Below the pieces are notes generated by a model. That model was not told the DNA's origin, made no database searches, and worked only from the letters and a program-made list of their open reading frames with translations. The translations under genes and the position numbers were made by a program. A DNA stretch of 64,000 nt from Chloroflexota bacterium (GTDB lineage Bacteria; Chloroflexota; Anaerolineae; CG2-30-64-16). The DNA lies in NCBI GenBank assembly GCA_026389845.1, contig JAPLHB010000114.1, positions 1-64,000 of the forward strand, read 5' to 3'. This document shows positions 33,801 to 40,585 of this stretch, in pieces; position 1 is the first letter of the stretch, and every line of letters begins with the position of its first letter.

Positions 33801-34510
33801 GCGCGGCTTTCGATGCCCTCAGCCTTCGGCCCCTGCAGCCGATCTACCCGATGGGTGATGAGTTGGAGCAAACGGATCGGGTCGAACTGGATAACGCGGT
33901 CTTTGAAGCGCTGGGCGTTGCCGATCCAACTGAGCGACAGCAATGGCGTGAGCAGGTGTACACCGAAATGCGGCGCATGTACAAACGGAAGCGTGAACTT
34001 GAAGAAATCGCAATGGAAAACCGAAATAAGGCCGCCCGTACCAAGCACACGGCGAACGCTCGTACCGTGGTCAAGGATATTTGGCGCGAGATAGACAAGA
34101 CCGTCTTCCGTCGCTTCCCCGAAGATTTCGTGCTGCCCGGCACGTCAACCAAGCAGCTACACGTGCCGGAAGGTGAAGTCAAGGTCGGTCGGGAACTCTT
34201 CACCGGCTTTGGTGCGTTGGGAGTGGGGTACATCCAGGTCGGGGATGAGTTGAAGTTCGTTGAGAGCCTAGCCAAAGCTGATTTCGTCCAAGCGTGGCGA
34301 GAGGCCGGCAACACCGGAACCGCTTTCGTTCCCCACGATGACGACGTTTGTGCGGAGGTATGTGATGCGTACCGGCAATACCGTTCCGAAATCGAATTGA
34401 CGCTTTACGAGTGGGCTGCCAGCCGGACTGCCGATGAAGGCTTGCAGACGCAGGTAGTCACACTCCTCTGGAAGCATATCGGCGAGCACGTCCGGGCACT
34501 ATCGCGTTGA
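30899..34510 (+). CDS. N6-adenine DNA methyltransferase with N-terminal nuclease-like domain (type IIG-like restriction-modification)
   Basis: A 1203-residue protein. Residues about 35-75 (RRDLTLYGKDGKLALTGEIKLPD) match the D...ExK core of a PD-(D/E)xK nuclease. The gamma-class amino-methyltransferase domain has GQHYTMPDLVDLI, motif I DPACGGGTFLVRAY at residue 371, FGVDISPFAAHLALINLA, and motif IV NPPY at residues 482-485. A long C-terminal region with SYGVKSGADEFFYVQD and YLRPLVFNV is the likely target-recognition part. The Eco57I-like arrangement combines cutting and modification in one chain. No separate R or S gene is adjacent. It may also act in a BREX-like or other defence setting. Confidence 0.87.
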   Translation: MHELTFVDHVTNWINAILARRLDLPFREATIEESGKGSRKRRDLTLYGKDGKLALTGEIKLPDKPDGLTPYNEMVVMDAHQKANDEGVKHFFTWNVNRLVLWQTFEPGVPLIQRDQLKFDVIQVHDSKLLTLGVNQAKIQTFLETFLTTFADIYRGLRVLPVKPLDERFIDMLDTALDSIAFHTLDALTKRYGDDTAFRGEMTAWMVNKMGWTLAEDTLFADLERAAKTSCYRLVNKLMFYSALRRRYSDKLPAIAFGPLEDTGEKMSQALNRFFERAMLASGDYETVYLHDFADTLPFMAPVALEGWRILIEHIDAYDFTRLNYDIVGRVFERLISPSERHRYGQHYTMPDLVDLINGFCIRQADETVADPACGGGTFLVRAYIRKRQLSTGKLSHAQLLQQIFGVDISPFAAHLALINLAARNLDSEPNYPQVAVEDFFNVRRGRPVFQVPTQGALKVGGLGNGQPVQVAIEQVDAMVGNPPYIRQELIDRVLRVKNGPAESSYKAFLGKLFEEEWGGAAPKPSARSDIYVHFWPHAAHFLKEGGHIGFLTGSGWLENEYGFKLQEFMLERFRVIAVLESEVEPWFTEARVNTAATILQRTDDPQARAGNAVKFILLHRKLSDLLPQIEDEAARLAAVDALVAEIEGLTESTKDERWRVRVVNQGELTLAGWQFEDEEAEPPTAWNGDWSVLRQQKGEYVGSKWSVHLRAPDLFFELMDAFRDRLVPLRSVAKVSYGVKSGADEFFYVQDITDAVDDVTLAGVYGVNPDQKASLRVVRAGDGSAHVLEARYLRPLVFNVMEVDGAVVDPKGLKKQVLLVSESQEELTDTHVLRYIRYGEQQGYHERPTCAARVSDDPDHPRQWYDLRPPEPGAVFWPQAHQYRHIVPLNRGGNICNKRFFNVYPKHDGSPKVLAALLNSTLTWFFKDFYARNVGREGYLDTDVFATKLIPIMRMTDLSSAVAERLSAAFDALSLRPLQPIYPMGDELEQTDRVELDNAVFEALGVADPTERQQWREQVYTEMRRMYKRKRELEEIAMENRNKAARTKHTANARTVVKDIWREIDKTVFRRFPEDFVLPGTSTKQLHVPEGEVKVGRELFTGFGALGVGYIQVGDELKFVESLAKADFVQAWREAGNTGTAFVPHDDDVCAEVCDAYRQYRSEIELTLYEWAASRTADEGLQTQVVTLLWKHIGEHVRALSR

Positions 34511-34552
34511 ATGAGCGTGGCTTTGAACCAGATACATCTGGTAGGGGAATAG

Positions 34553-35053
34553 ATGACCGAGCAAGACCCAACTGCCGAACTCAAAGCCCTCACCCGCGAG
34601 CGCATGCGCCTGGTCTGGCAAGCCGCGCAGATGGGCGGCGATCTCAACGACGATGACCGGCGCACGGCCGAAGCGATGGCCGAGCACTCGGAGTACGTCC
34701 ACCTCTGGGGTCGGCTCGACCAGCTTTCCGATGCCGAGATCACGAGGGACGGCACCAACCCGATCCTGCACGTTACGATGCACGCGGTCGTCGAGAAGCA
34801 GATCGCGGGCGGCGATCCACCGGAGACAGGACAGACCGTGACCGCGTTGGAGCGCCGCGGCCTTTCGCATCACGAGGCGGTCCATCGCGTGGCATCGGTG
34901 TTGGTGGGCGAAATCTGGCACGTGATGCACGAGAAGCGCCCCTTCGATCCGGCGCGCTACGCGGCCAAGCTGGCGGAAGTGCTGCGATTCCGGCCGTCGC
35001 ACCCCACGAGTTCGACGCCTTCAGCGAAGCGCCGCTCGACGCGCAGACGCTAA
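34553..35053 (+). CDS. DUF1841-family protein
   Basis: A 166-residue helical protein. The conserved part is NPILHVTMHAVVEKQIAGG followed by LSHHEAVHRVASVLVGEIWHVMHE, matching the DUF1841 family. Conserved His residues (HVTMH, HHEAVH) suggest metal binding, but no activity is known. The C-terminus is a basic Ser/Arg tail of low complexity. It follows the methylase gene by 42 bases and may be co-transcribed. Confidence 0.8.
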   Translation: MTEQDPTAELKALTRERMRLVWQAAQMGGDLNDDDRRTAEAMAEHSEYVHLWGRLDQLSDAEITRDGTNPILHVTMHAVVEKQIAGGDPPETGQTVTALERRGLSHHEAVHRVASVLVGEIWHVMHEKRPFDPARYAAKLAEVLRFRPSHPTSSTPSAKRRSTRRR

Positions 35054-35357
35054 AATCCTTGCCGAGCAAAGGTCTTGACAAACAGAGCACGCTTCCGAAC
35101 GCAGATTCACGCAGGCTTCGCAGGCAGATTTTTTCACGGTATCAGCGTTCATCAGCGTTTACGGGAAAGTACACCGCATGTGTCTGCGTCCACCTCTTTT
35201 TGTCGGTTTGAGGCGGAGCTTCGCTGGACGATTAGCGAACGATTAAGTGAACGATTCGCGGTCATGGAACGATTAAGGGAACGATTCGCGGTCTGAAGAC
35301 GATTAAGGGACGATAACAGGGAACGATTCATCCTGGTCGAGCTAATGGAGGCATTCG
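35054..35357. other. intergenic spacer with degenerate GATTA repeats (triad G region)
   Basis: No gene was found. Eight GATT/GATA units lie at 35230-35328 with end-to-end spacings of 11, 12, 18, 12, 18, 11 and 13 bases (GAACGATTAAG type), a relaxed relative of the 12-8-12-12 triads. They end 30 bases before the next gene. Confidence 0.65.
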
Positions 35358-36305
35358 ATGAACCAACCCGCATTTGACAGAGCCGTTCAAGCAGAACGCG
35401 AGCAGCCGGGCTTCATCCCCTGGCTTCTTGCCGCGACCACCCCCTCCATCCGCTACCTGACCCTGCGCCGCCTGCTGGGGCGAGCGGAAGACGATGCCGA
35501 GGTGCAGGCCGTCCGGCAAGAGATGGCCGCGATCGGTCCGATCCCCGCGATCCTCGCCGGACAGACCGAGCGGGGCAACTGGGCTGGCGAGCACGGCTAC
35601 TACACGCCCAAATACGTCAGCACCCATTGGAGCATGACCCTGCTAGCCGAGCTGGCCGCGGATGGGCAGGACGAGCGGCTGCGCCGGGGCGTCGAGTTCA
35701 TGCTGGCCGACACGGAAGCCGGCGTGCGCAAGGAAGGCCACGGCTGGGTCTGCTTCTGGGGCAACCTGCTCCGCTATGCGCTCCACTGCGGCTTCGAGGG
35801 CGATCCGCGCGTGGCGCGGCTGACCGACCGGGTGGCCCGCGATGCGACCGAGGCCGGTTGGCGCTGCCGGCAAAACGACGAGCTGCCGTGCGCGTGGGGC
35901 GCGGTGCGGGCGCTGTGGGGATTGGCCGCCGTGCCTGTGGAGCGCCGTTCGTCCGAAGTCACCGCGGCCATCGAGAGCGGCCTGGCCTTCCTGCTGGGGT
36001 CGGGCCACCTGGTCGAAGCCGACTATCCCACGCCGGGGCAGGTTCACGACATCTGGGCCCACGTCAACTTCCCGCTCTTCTACCAGGCCGACATCCTCTT
36101 TGTGCTGCGCGTCCTGGGCGAGTTGGGCGTGTTATCACATCCCGGAGCGCAGCCCGCGCTGGCCTGGCTGGCTGCCCGGCGTCAGGCCGATGGCACGTGG
36201 CGCGGGGCCAGCCCGTTCCGTGCGCGCACCTGGCGCGCGTTGGCCGACCGCGAAGAGACCGACCGCTGGGTCTCGCTTCATGCGGCGATCGTCCTGGGGG
36301 GCTGA
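35358..36305 (+). CDS. prenyltransferase/terpene-cyclase-like alpha-alpha toroid protein
   Basis: A 315-residue protein with repeated helix-pair features of the squalene cyclase/prenyltransferase fold, such as GNWAGEHGYYTPKYVSTHWSM, ALAWLAARRQADGTWRG and WVSLHAAIVL. Similar proteins are often loosely annotated as squalene cyclase-like or nitrogen-fixation proteins. The catalytic DxDD motif of cyclases is not seen, so an enzymatic role is uncertain. The start is ATG 35358 with GGAG-type sequence (AATGGAGGC) upstream. Confidence 0.72.
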   Translation: MNQPAFDRAVQAEREQPGFIPWLLAATTPSIRYLTLRRLLGRAEDDAEVQAVRQEMAAIGPIPAILAGQTERGNWAGEHGYYTPKYVSTHWSMTLLAELAADGQDERLRRGVEFMLADTEAGVRKEGHGWVCFWGNLLRYALHCGFEGDPRVARLTDRVARDATEAGWRCRQNDELPCAWGAVRALWGLAAVPVERRSSEVTAAIESGLAFLLGSGHLVEADYPTPGQVHDIWAHVNFPLFYQADILFVLRVLGELGVLSHPGAQPALAWLAARRQADGTWRGASPFRARTWRALADREETDRWVSLHAAIVLGG

Positions 36306-36369
36306 TCTGCCGCGGTTCCAAATGTGGATTGGGCGCACACGTCATTCTGAGCGGGTTGGCCCCTAAACT

Positions 36370-36450
36370 CAATACGGTTCAGTTAGCAGGCCGGGCTCCC
36401 ATGCCCGGCGGCGTGGGAGCCGCCTCTGCTGCCTTATCTGTACCGTATTG
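36370..36450. mobile_element. 81-bp MITE (family A), reverse copy, with 10-bp target duplication
   Basis: Same length and sequence as 20281-20361 in opposite orientation (CAATACGGTTCAG...CTGTACCGTATTG). It is flanked by the perfect duplication CCCCTAAACT at 36360-36369 and 36451-36460. Confidence 0.9.
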
Positions 36451-36635
36451 CCCCTAAACTGCCGCAACGGCGAGCGTCCAGCGAAGAATCCTTCACTGCG
36501 TTCAGGACAGGTTCTCGTGCCGCGACGAGACCTTTCGCTGGATTTTCGCTGCAACGAATTTCACGGGGCTGACCCGCTCAGGGTGACATCCGGCGAGTGA
36601 TCACTTTTGGAACCGCTGGTTGATCCACGTTTTCA

Positions 36636-36664
36636 TTGCAATAACTTACCATCTATGGTAAGAT
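36636..36664 (+). promoter_or_regulatory. abiE promoter with palindromic operator, leaderless
   Basis: TTGCAA (36636-36641), 17 bases, TAAGAT (36659-36664). The palindrome CTTACCAT-CT-ATGGTAAG (36645-36662) covers the spacer and -10, fitting autorepression by the AbiEi antitoxin. The ATG is only seven bases past the -10, so the mRNA is probably leaderless. Confidence 0.82.
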
Positions 36665-36670
36665 ACGCGC

Positions 36671-37312
36671 ATGAAATTCGCAGAACTCGTCCAGGTCGTA
36701 GGAGATGAACCGGTCTTTGAGACTGGCCTGCTGCTGGCCGGCAATGTGAGCCTGGCCGATGTACAAAGGCAGTTGTCACGCTGGACCGCGGCCGGACGGC
36801 TGTATCAATTGCGTCGCGGGGTCTATGCGCTGGCGCCGCCGTTCCAAAGGATCAGGCCCCATCCGTTTACGGTCGCCAATCACCTGGTGCATGGCTCTTA
36901 CGTCAGTTGCCAGTCTGCGCTGGCGTACTATAGCCTCATCCCCGAATACACGCCGGTCACGACGAGCGTGACTACGGCGCGCGCCGGCCAATGGGACACG
37001 CCGTTGGGCAGCTATGCGTATCGGCACATCCAGGTTGCCCTGTTGCATAGCTATCGCCTGATCGAGGTCAGCAGCGGCCAGAGCGCCTTTGTCGCCACGC
37101 CGGAGAAGGCTCTGCTCGACTTGATCTACCTGCGCCCCGGCGGCGATGCCCCGGATTACCTGCGGGAACTTCGCCTGCAAAATCTGGATCGGCTGAATCT
37201 GGACGAACTGGATCGGTTAGCCGAGCGGATCGGCAGCCCCAAGCTGCGCCGCGCGGTCGCCCACGTGCAAAACCTGGCCCATGCCGAGGTCACGGAATAC
37301 GAGGCCCTGTGA
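36671..37312 (+). CDS. AbiEi-type antitoxin/transcriptional regulator
   Basis: A 213-residue protein with an N-terminal winged helix (SLADVQRQLSRWTAAGRLYQLRRGVYAL), a middle segment SYVSCQSALAYYSLIPEYT, and VATPEKALLDLIYLRP, all typical of AbiEi/type IV antitoxins. It would bind the palindrome in its own promoter and oppose the nucleotidyltransferase toxin. It overlaps the toxin gene by four bases (GTGA). Confidence 0.88.
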   Translation: MKFAELVQVVGDEPVFETGLLLAGNVSLADVQRQLSRWTAAGRLYQLRRGVYALAPPFQRIRPHPFTVANHLVHGSYVSCQSALAYYSLIPEYTPVTTSVTTARAGQWDTPLGSYAYRHIQVALLHSYRLIEVSSGQSAFVATPEKALLDLIYLRPGGDAPDYLRELRLQNLDRLNLDELDRLAERIGSPKLRRAVAHVQNLAHAEVTEYEAL

Positions 37313-38112
37313 AAGAGTATCTCGTTCAACTTGTGCGCGTTGCGCCGACCCCTGCCCACGGGCGCAATGCGACGCGCGAATACCTGCAAGCCAGGATTCT
37401 GGCGGCGCTCCAGCGTGCTGGTGCGATGATCCCGCTCGCTTTTCATGGCGGCACCGCGTTGCGCTTCTTGTATAGCAGCTTGCGCTACTCGGAAGACCTG
37501 GACTTCGCGCTGGAACGGGCGAGGGAGCAATATGACTTCCGTGCCTATCTCAACGCCATTCGCTCGGCATTGACCGCTGAGGGCTACGCCGTCGAGTTGA
37601 AGGTCAGCGACCAGAAGGTTGTCCACAGCGCCTTTGTTCGTTTCGCCGGGTTGCTCAACGAGTTGGGGCTATCGCCATTTCGCGATGAAGTGCTGGCCGT
37701 CAAGATCGAAGTAGATACCAATCCACCGGCTGGAGCAGGCTTAACGACCAGCGTGATCCGCCGGCACGTGCCGCTGCAACTCCAACATCATGACCGGGCC
37801 TCGCTGCTTGCGGGCAAGCTCCACGCGATCTTGCAGCGACCCTACACAAAAGGGCGCGACCTCTACGACCTGCTGTGGTATCTCAGCGACCCGCAGTGGC
37901 CGTCGCCGAATCTGACACTGCTCAACAACGCCCTGCGGCAGACCGGTTGGCTCGGCCCCGAACTGACCGAAGATACCTGGCGTGAGACCGTGCGAGAGCG
38001 TCTGCAGGGACTGGCCTGGAGCCAAGTGGTGGCCGATGTGCGCCCCTTCCTAGAGCCGGGCGCTGATGCGGGGCTGTTGACGCTGGAAAACTTGCTGCGG
38101 GTGCTAGAATAA
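37309..38112 (+). CDS. AbiEii-type nucleotidyltransferase toxin
   Basis: A 267-residue protein starting with GTG 37309. It has the AbiEii/DUF1814 signature FHGGTALRFLYSSLRYSEDLDFAL, whose SEDLDF supplies the metal-binding Asp pair, and HDRASLLAGKLHAILQRPYTKGRDLYDL. These toxins use a nucleotide to modify tRNA or another target and give phage-induced growth arrest. The gene is complete and coupled to its antitoxin. Confidence 0.9.
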   Translation: MKEYLVQLVRVAPTPAHGRNATREYLQARILAALQRAGAMIPLAFHGGTALRFLYSSLRYSEDLDFALERAREQYDFRAYLNAIRSALTAEGYAVELKVSDQKVVHSAFVRFAGLLNELGLSPFRDEVLAVKIEVDTNPPAGAGLTTSVIRRHVPLQLQHHDRASLLAGKLHAILQRPYTKGRDLYDLLWYLSDPQWPSPNLTLLNNALRQTGWLGPELTEDTWRETVRERLQGLAWSQVVADVRPFLEPGADAGLLTLENLLRVLE

Positions 38113-38127
38113 TGTGGAGGATAGACC

Positions 38128-38748
38128 ATGCAAATCTCCATCATCCTGGCCCATCCGACCCCCGGCAGCTTCAACCATGCGCTGGCCCAGACGGCCGCAC
38201 AGACCCTTGCGGCCAACCGGCACACGGTCTGCTTCCACGATCTCTACGCGGAGCGGTTCGACCCGATCCTGCCCGGCGCGGAGATTCCCCGCGACGCCGC
38301 GTTGAAACCCGCCATTGCGCAGCATTGCGCCGAGATCACCGCGGCCGACGGTATCGTGATCGTGCATCCCAACTGGTGGGGCCAGCCGCCGGCGATCCTC
38401 AAAGGGTGGATTGACCGGGTGCTCCGCCCCGGCCTCGCCTATGAATTCCTCGAAGGCGATGGCGGGGAGGGCGTGCCGGTGGGTTTGCTGCGAGCCGAGA
38501 CCGCGGTCGTCTTCAACACCTCGAACACGGCCGAGGCGCGAGAACGCAGCGTCTTCGGTGACCCGCTCGAAACGCTCTGGAAGAACTGCATCTTCGACCT
38601 CTGCGGCGTCCAACGTTTCTACCGGAGGATGTTCGGCGTCGTGGTGACCAGCACACCGGCGCAGCGTGCCGCGTGGTTGCAGCAGGCGCAGGAAATCGTC
38701 AGCCAGTGTTTTCCGATGGAGGCGCGGGCAACGGCGCTTCCGGCATGA
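38128..38748 (+). CDS. NAD(P)H:quinone oxidoreductase-like flavoprotein
   Basis: A 206-residue flavodoxin-fold protein of the MdaB/KefF/NQO family: an N-terminal ISIILAHPTPGSFNHALAQ, then DLYAERFDPIL, and HPNWWGQPPAILKGWIDRVL for FMN binding. It probably reduces quinones or similar compounds with NAD(P)H in the cytoplasm. It starts 15 bases after the abiEii-like stop with GGAGG upstream, and ends before the pheS leader promoter. Confidence 0.88.
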   Translation: MQISIILAHPTPGSFNHALAQTAAQTLAANRHTVCFHDLYAERFDPILPGAEIPRDAALKPAIAQHCAEITAADGIVIVHPNWWGQPPAILKGWIDRVLRPGLAYEFLEGDGGEGVPVGLLRAETAVVFNTSNTAEARERSVFGDPLETLWKNCIFDLCGVQRFYRRMFGVVVTSTPAQRAAWLQQAQEIVSQCFPMEARATALPA

Positions 38749-38780
38749 GATCGTCGCCGGTCGTTCGTCCTTCGTCGTGT

Positions 38781-39208
38781 TTGACAAACGCGCCCGCTTG
38801 CGGCATAATCCGACCTACAAAAGTATAGCTACACCCAAAGGCTGTGACGGAGGATAGTACGCGGGGGGATGCCCCCAGAGAGGCCCGGCCCCGACGGGGG
38901 GGTGTGAGCCGGACCGGCATGAACCGCGCGGAAGTTCCCTCTCGAGCCGGGCGAGGGAAACGGATTTCAGATTTTAGATTTCAGATTGCAGATTGGATCG
39001 TAGGGAACTCAATCCGCAATCTGCATTCCGCAATCTGCAATCCGCAAGTAGTTCGCCCCGGATGCTCACCGTTACGCGAGCGGCCGGTAAGCCCGTCGGT
39101 TCAATCGGGCCGCCGGGCTGAGGGTCCCCGTGTGCGCGGGGAAACCAGGGTGGTACCGCGGAGTTTGCCACGCGCACTTCGTCCCTGCGACGGGTGCGCG
39201 TGTTGTTT
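38781..39208 (+). promoter_or_regulatory. T-box leader for pheST with its promoter
   Basis: Promoter TTGACA (38781-38786), 17 bases, CATAAT (38804-38809). The leader ends with the T-box sequence AGGGTGGTACCGCG at 39147-39160 and a terminator hairpin (CACGCGCAC/GTGCGCGTG, then TTGTTT) at about 39169-39208. A UUC Phe triplet lies in GGAAGTTCCCTC of the stem I region, consistent with sensing uncharged tRNA-Phe. A spacer repeat (AGATTTCAGATTGCAG-type, about 38965-39050) has inserted between stem I and the antiterminator. Confidence 0.9.
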
Positions 39209-39290
39209 AAGTGACTGGGACCGCGAACCAGAAACTAGGAGTCTCCTGATTCCTGATCCCTGGCCCCTGATCCCTGTTTCAGGAGGAACC

Positions 39291-40484
39291 ATGCACGACG
39301 AGCTACAACGACTGCAAACCGACGCCCTTGCCAGTCTGACCGCCGCGGCCGCCGCGGGGGCGCTGGAGGCGTGGCGGGTGCGCTTCCTGGGCCGCAAGGG
39401 CGCATTGACCGACGCAATGAAACTACTGGGTACGCTGTCCCGTGAGGAGCGCCCGGCCTACGGCGCGGCAGCCAACGAGGTGAAGACCGCGCTGGAGATG
39501 GCGTTTGCCGAGCGGCAGGAGGCGTTGAAGGCGGCTGCGTTGGCAGCCGAGCTGACGGGCGGCGCGGTGGACGTCACCCTACCGGGCCGGCCGCCCGCGT
39601 TGGGCCATCTGCACGTCACCACGCAGAATCTGCGCCAGCTTTACGCGGTTTTCGCGTTGATGGGCTTCGAGGTCTACGACGCGCCGGATGTGGAGACCGA
39701 TGACTACAACTTCGGGTTGCTCAATATTCCGCCCTACCACCCGGCTCGCGACATGTGGGATACCTTCTGGGTGTCGCAGGTAGGGGCGGGTTTGGATGCG
39801 CGCTTAGGTGCGGATGATGACCAAACCAAGAAACCCGCCCGTACAGGGGCGGGTCTCTCTGACGCTGTGACCGCCGCCGATCGGGCCGGGGTAGGGGCGG
39901 GTCTCTCTGATGCCGTGACTGCCGCTGATCGGGTGACCAGACCCGCCCCTACGTTGGTGATGCGCACGCACACCAGCCCCGGTCAGATTCGCGCGATGCG
40001 CGAACGCTGCCCCGAACCGATCCGCGTGGTCCTGCCCGGCAAGTGCTACCGCTACGAGCAGATCACCGCCCGCGCGGAGCACCAGTTCTACCAGATGGAG
40101 GGGCTGGCGGTCGGCAAGGGCATCCGCCTGACCGACTTGATCGGCACGCTGAAGCAGTTTGCGAGGGTGATGTACGGCGCGAACCGCGTGCTGCGCGTGC
40201 GCGGCAGCTACTTTCCCTTCACCGAGCCGAGCATCGAAGCCGACATGGACTGCATCCTCTGTGGCGGCAAGGGGTGCGGCGTCTGCAAGTACACCGGCTG
40301 GCTGGAGATCGCCGGTGCGGGGATGGTGCACCCGATCGTTCTGCGCAACGGCGGTTACGACCCGGACGTCTACTCCGGCTTCGCCTTCGGCATGGGGGTC
40401 GAGCGGCCGTCCATGCTCAAACACAACATCAACGACATCAGGTATTTCTACGGGAATGACTTGAGGTTCCTGGGGCAGTTCTGA
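39291..40484 (+). CDS. pheS: phenylalanyl-tRNA synthetase alpha subunit
   Basis: A 397-residue PheS from ATG 39291 with AGGAGG upstream. It has an N-terminal coiled-coil and class II motifs: RTHTSPGQIRAM, FYQMEGLAVGKG, then YFPFTEPSIEADM and FAFGMGVERPSMLKH. The usual length is about 340. The excess comes from residues about 164-221, an in-frame repeat insertion (39780-39952) encoding two copies of GAGLSDAVTAADR, placed between DTFWVSQ and LVMRTHTSP near the active-site entrance. The rest is intact, so the enzyme is probably functional. Controlled by the T-box upstream. Confidence 0.95.
   Translation: MHDELQRLQTDALASLTAAAAAGALEAWRVRFLGRKGALTDAMKLLGTLSREERPAYGAAANEVKTALEMAFAERQEALKAAALAAELTGGAVDVTLPGRPPALGHLHVTTQNLRQLYAVFALMGFEVYDAPDVETDDYNFGLLNIPPYHPARDMWDTFWVSQVGAGLDARLGADDDQTKKPARTGAGLSDAVTAADRAGVGAGLSDAVTAADRVTRPAPTLVMRTHTSPGQIRAMRERCPEPIRVVLPGKCYRYEQITARAEHQFYQMEGLAVGKGIRLTDLIGTLKQFARVMYGANRVLRVRGSYFPFTEPSIEADMDCILCGGKGCGVCKYTGWLEIAGAGMVHPIVLRNGGYDPDVYSGFAFGMGVERPSMLKHNINDIRYFYGNDLRFLGQF
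39780..39952. repeat. 173-bp compound repeat in frame in pheS
   Basis: Outer inverted ends are GTAGGGGCGGGT and ACCCGCCCCTAC. Inside is a tandem duplicate with GGGGCGGGTCTCTCTGA...GATCGGG and an internal inverted pair (GGGTTTGG/CCAAACC). It adds about 58 codons without a stop. Confidence 0.88.
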
Positions 40485-40585
40485 TAGACGTGGTGCGCGA
40501 TGCGTGGTGCGTCTTGGTCACGGATCTTGGATGTCCAAAATAACGGAACACGCAACACGTACCACGATATCGGGAGTGAGTGAAC

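Larger units (their letters stand above)
36306..36670. other. intergenic region built of nested repeats
   Basis: An outer degenerate palindrome begins GTCATTCTGAGCGGG (36341-36355) and ends CCCGCTCAGGGTGAC (36573-36587), with CCAGCGAAGAATCC inside. A family A MITE (36370-36450) has inserted into it. The abiE promoter follows. No gene was seen. Confidence 0.75.
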
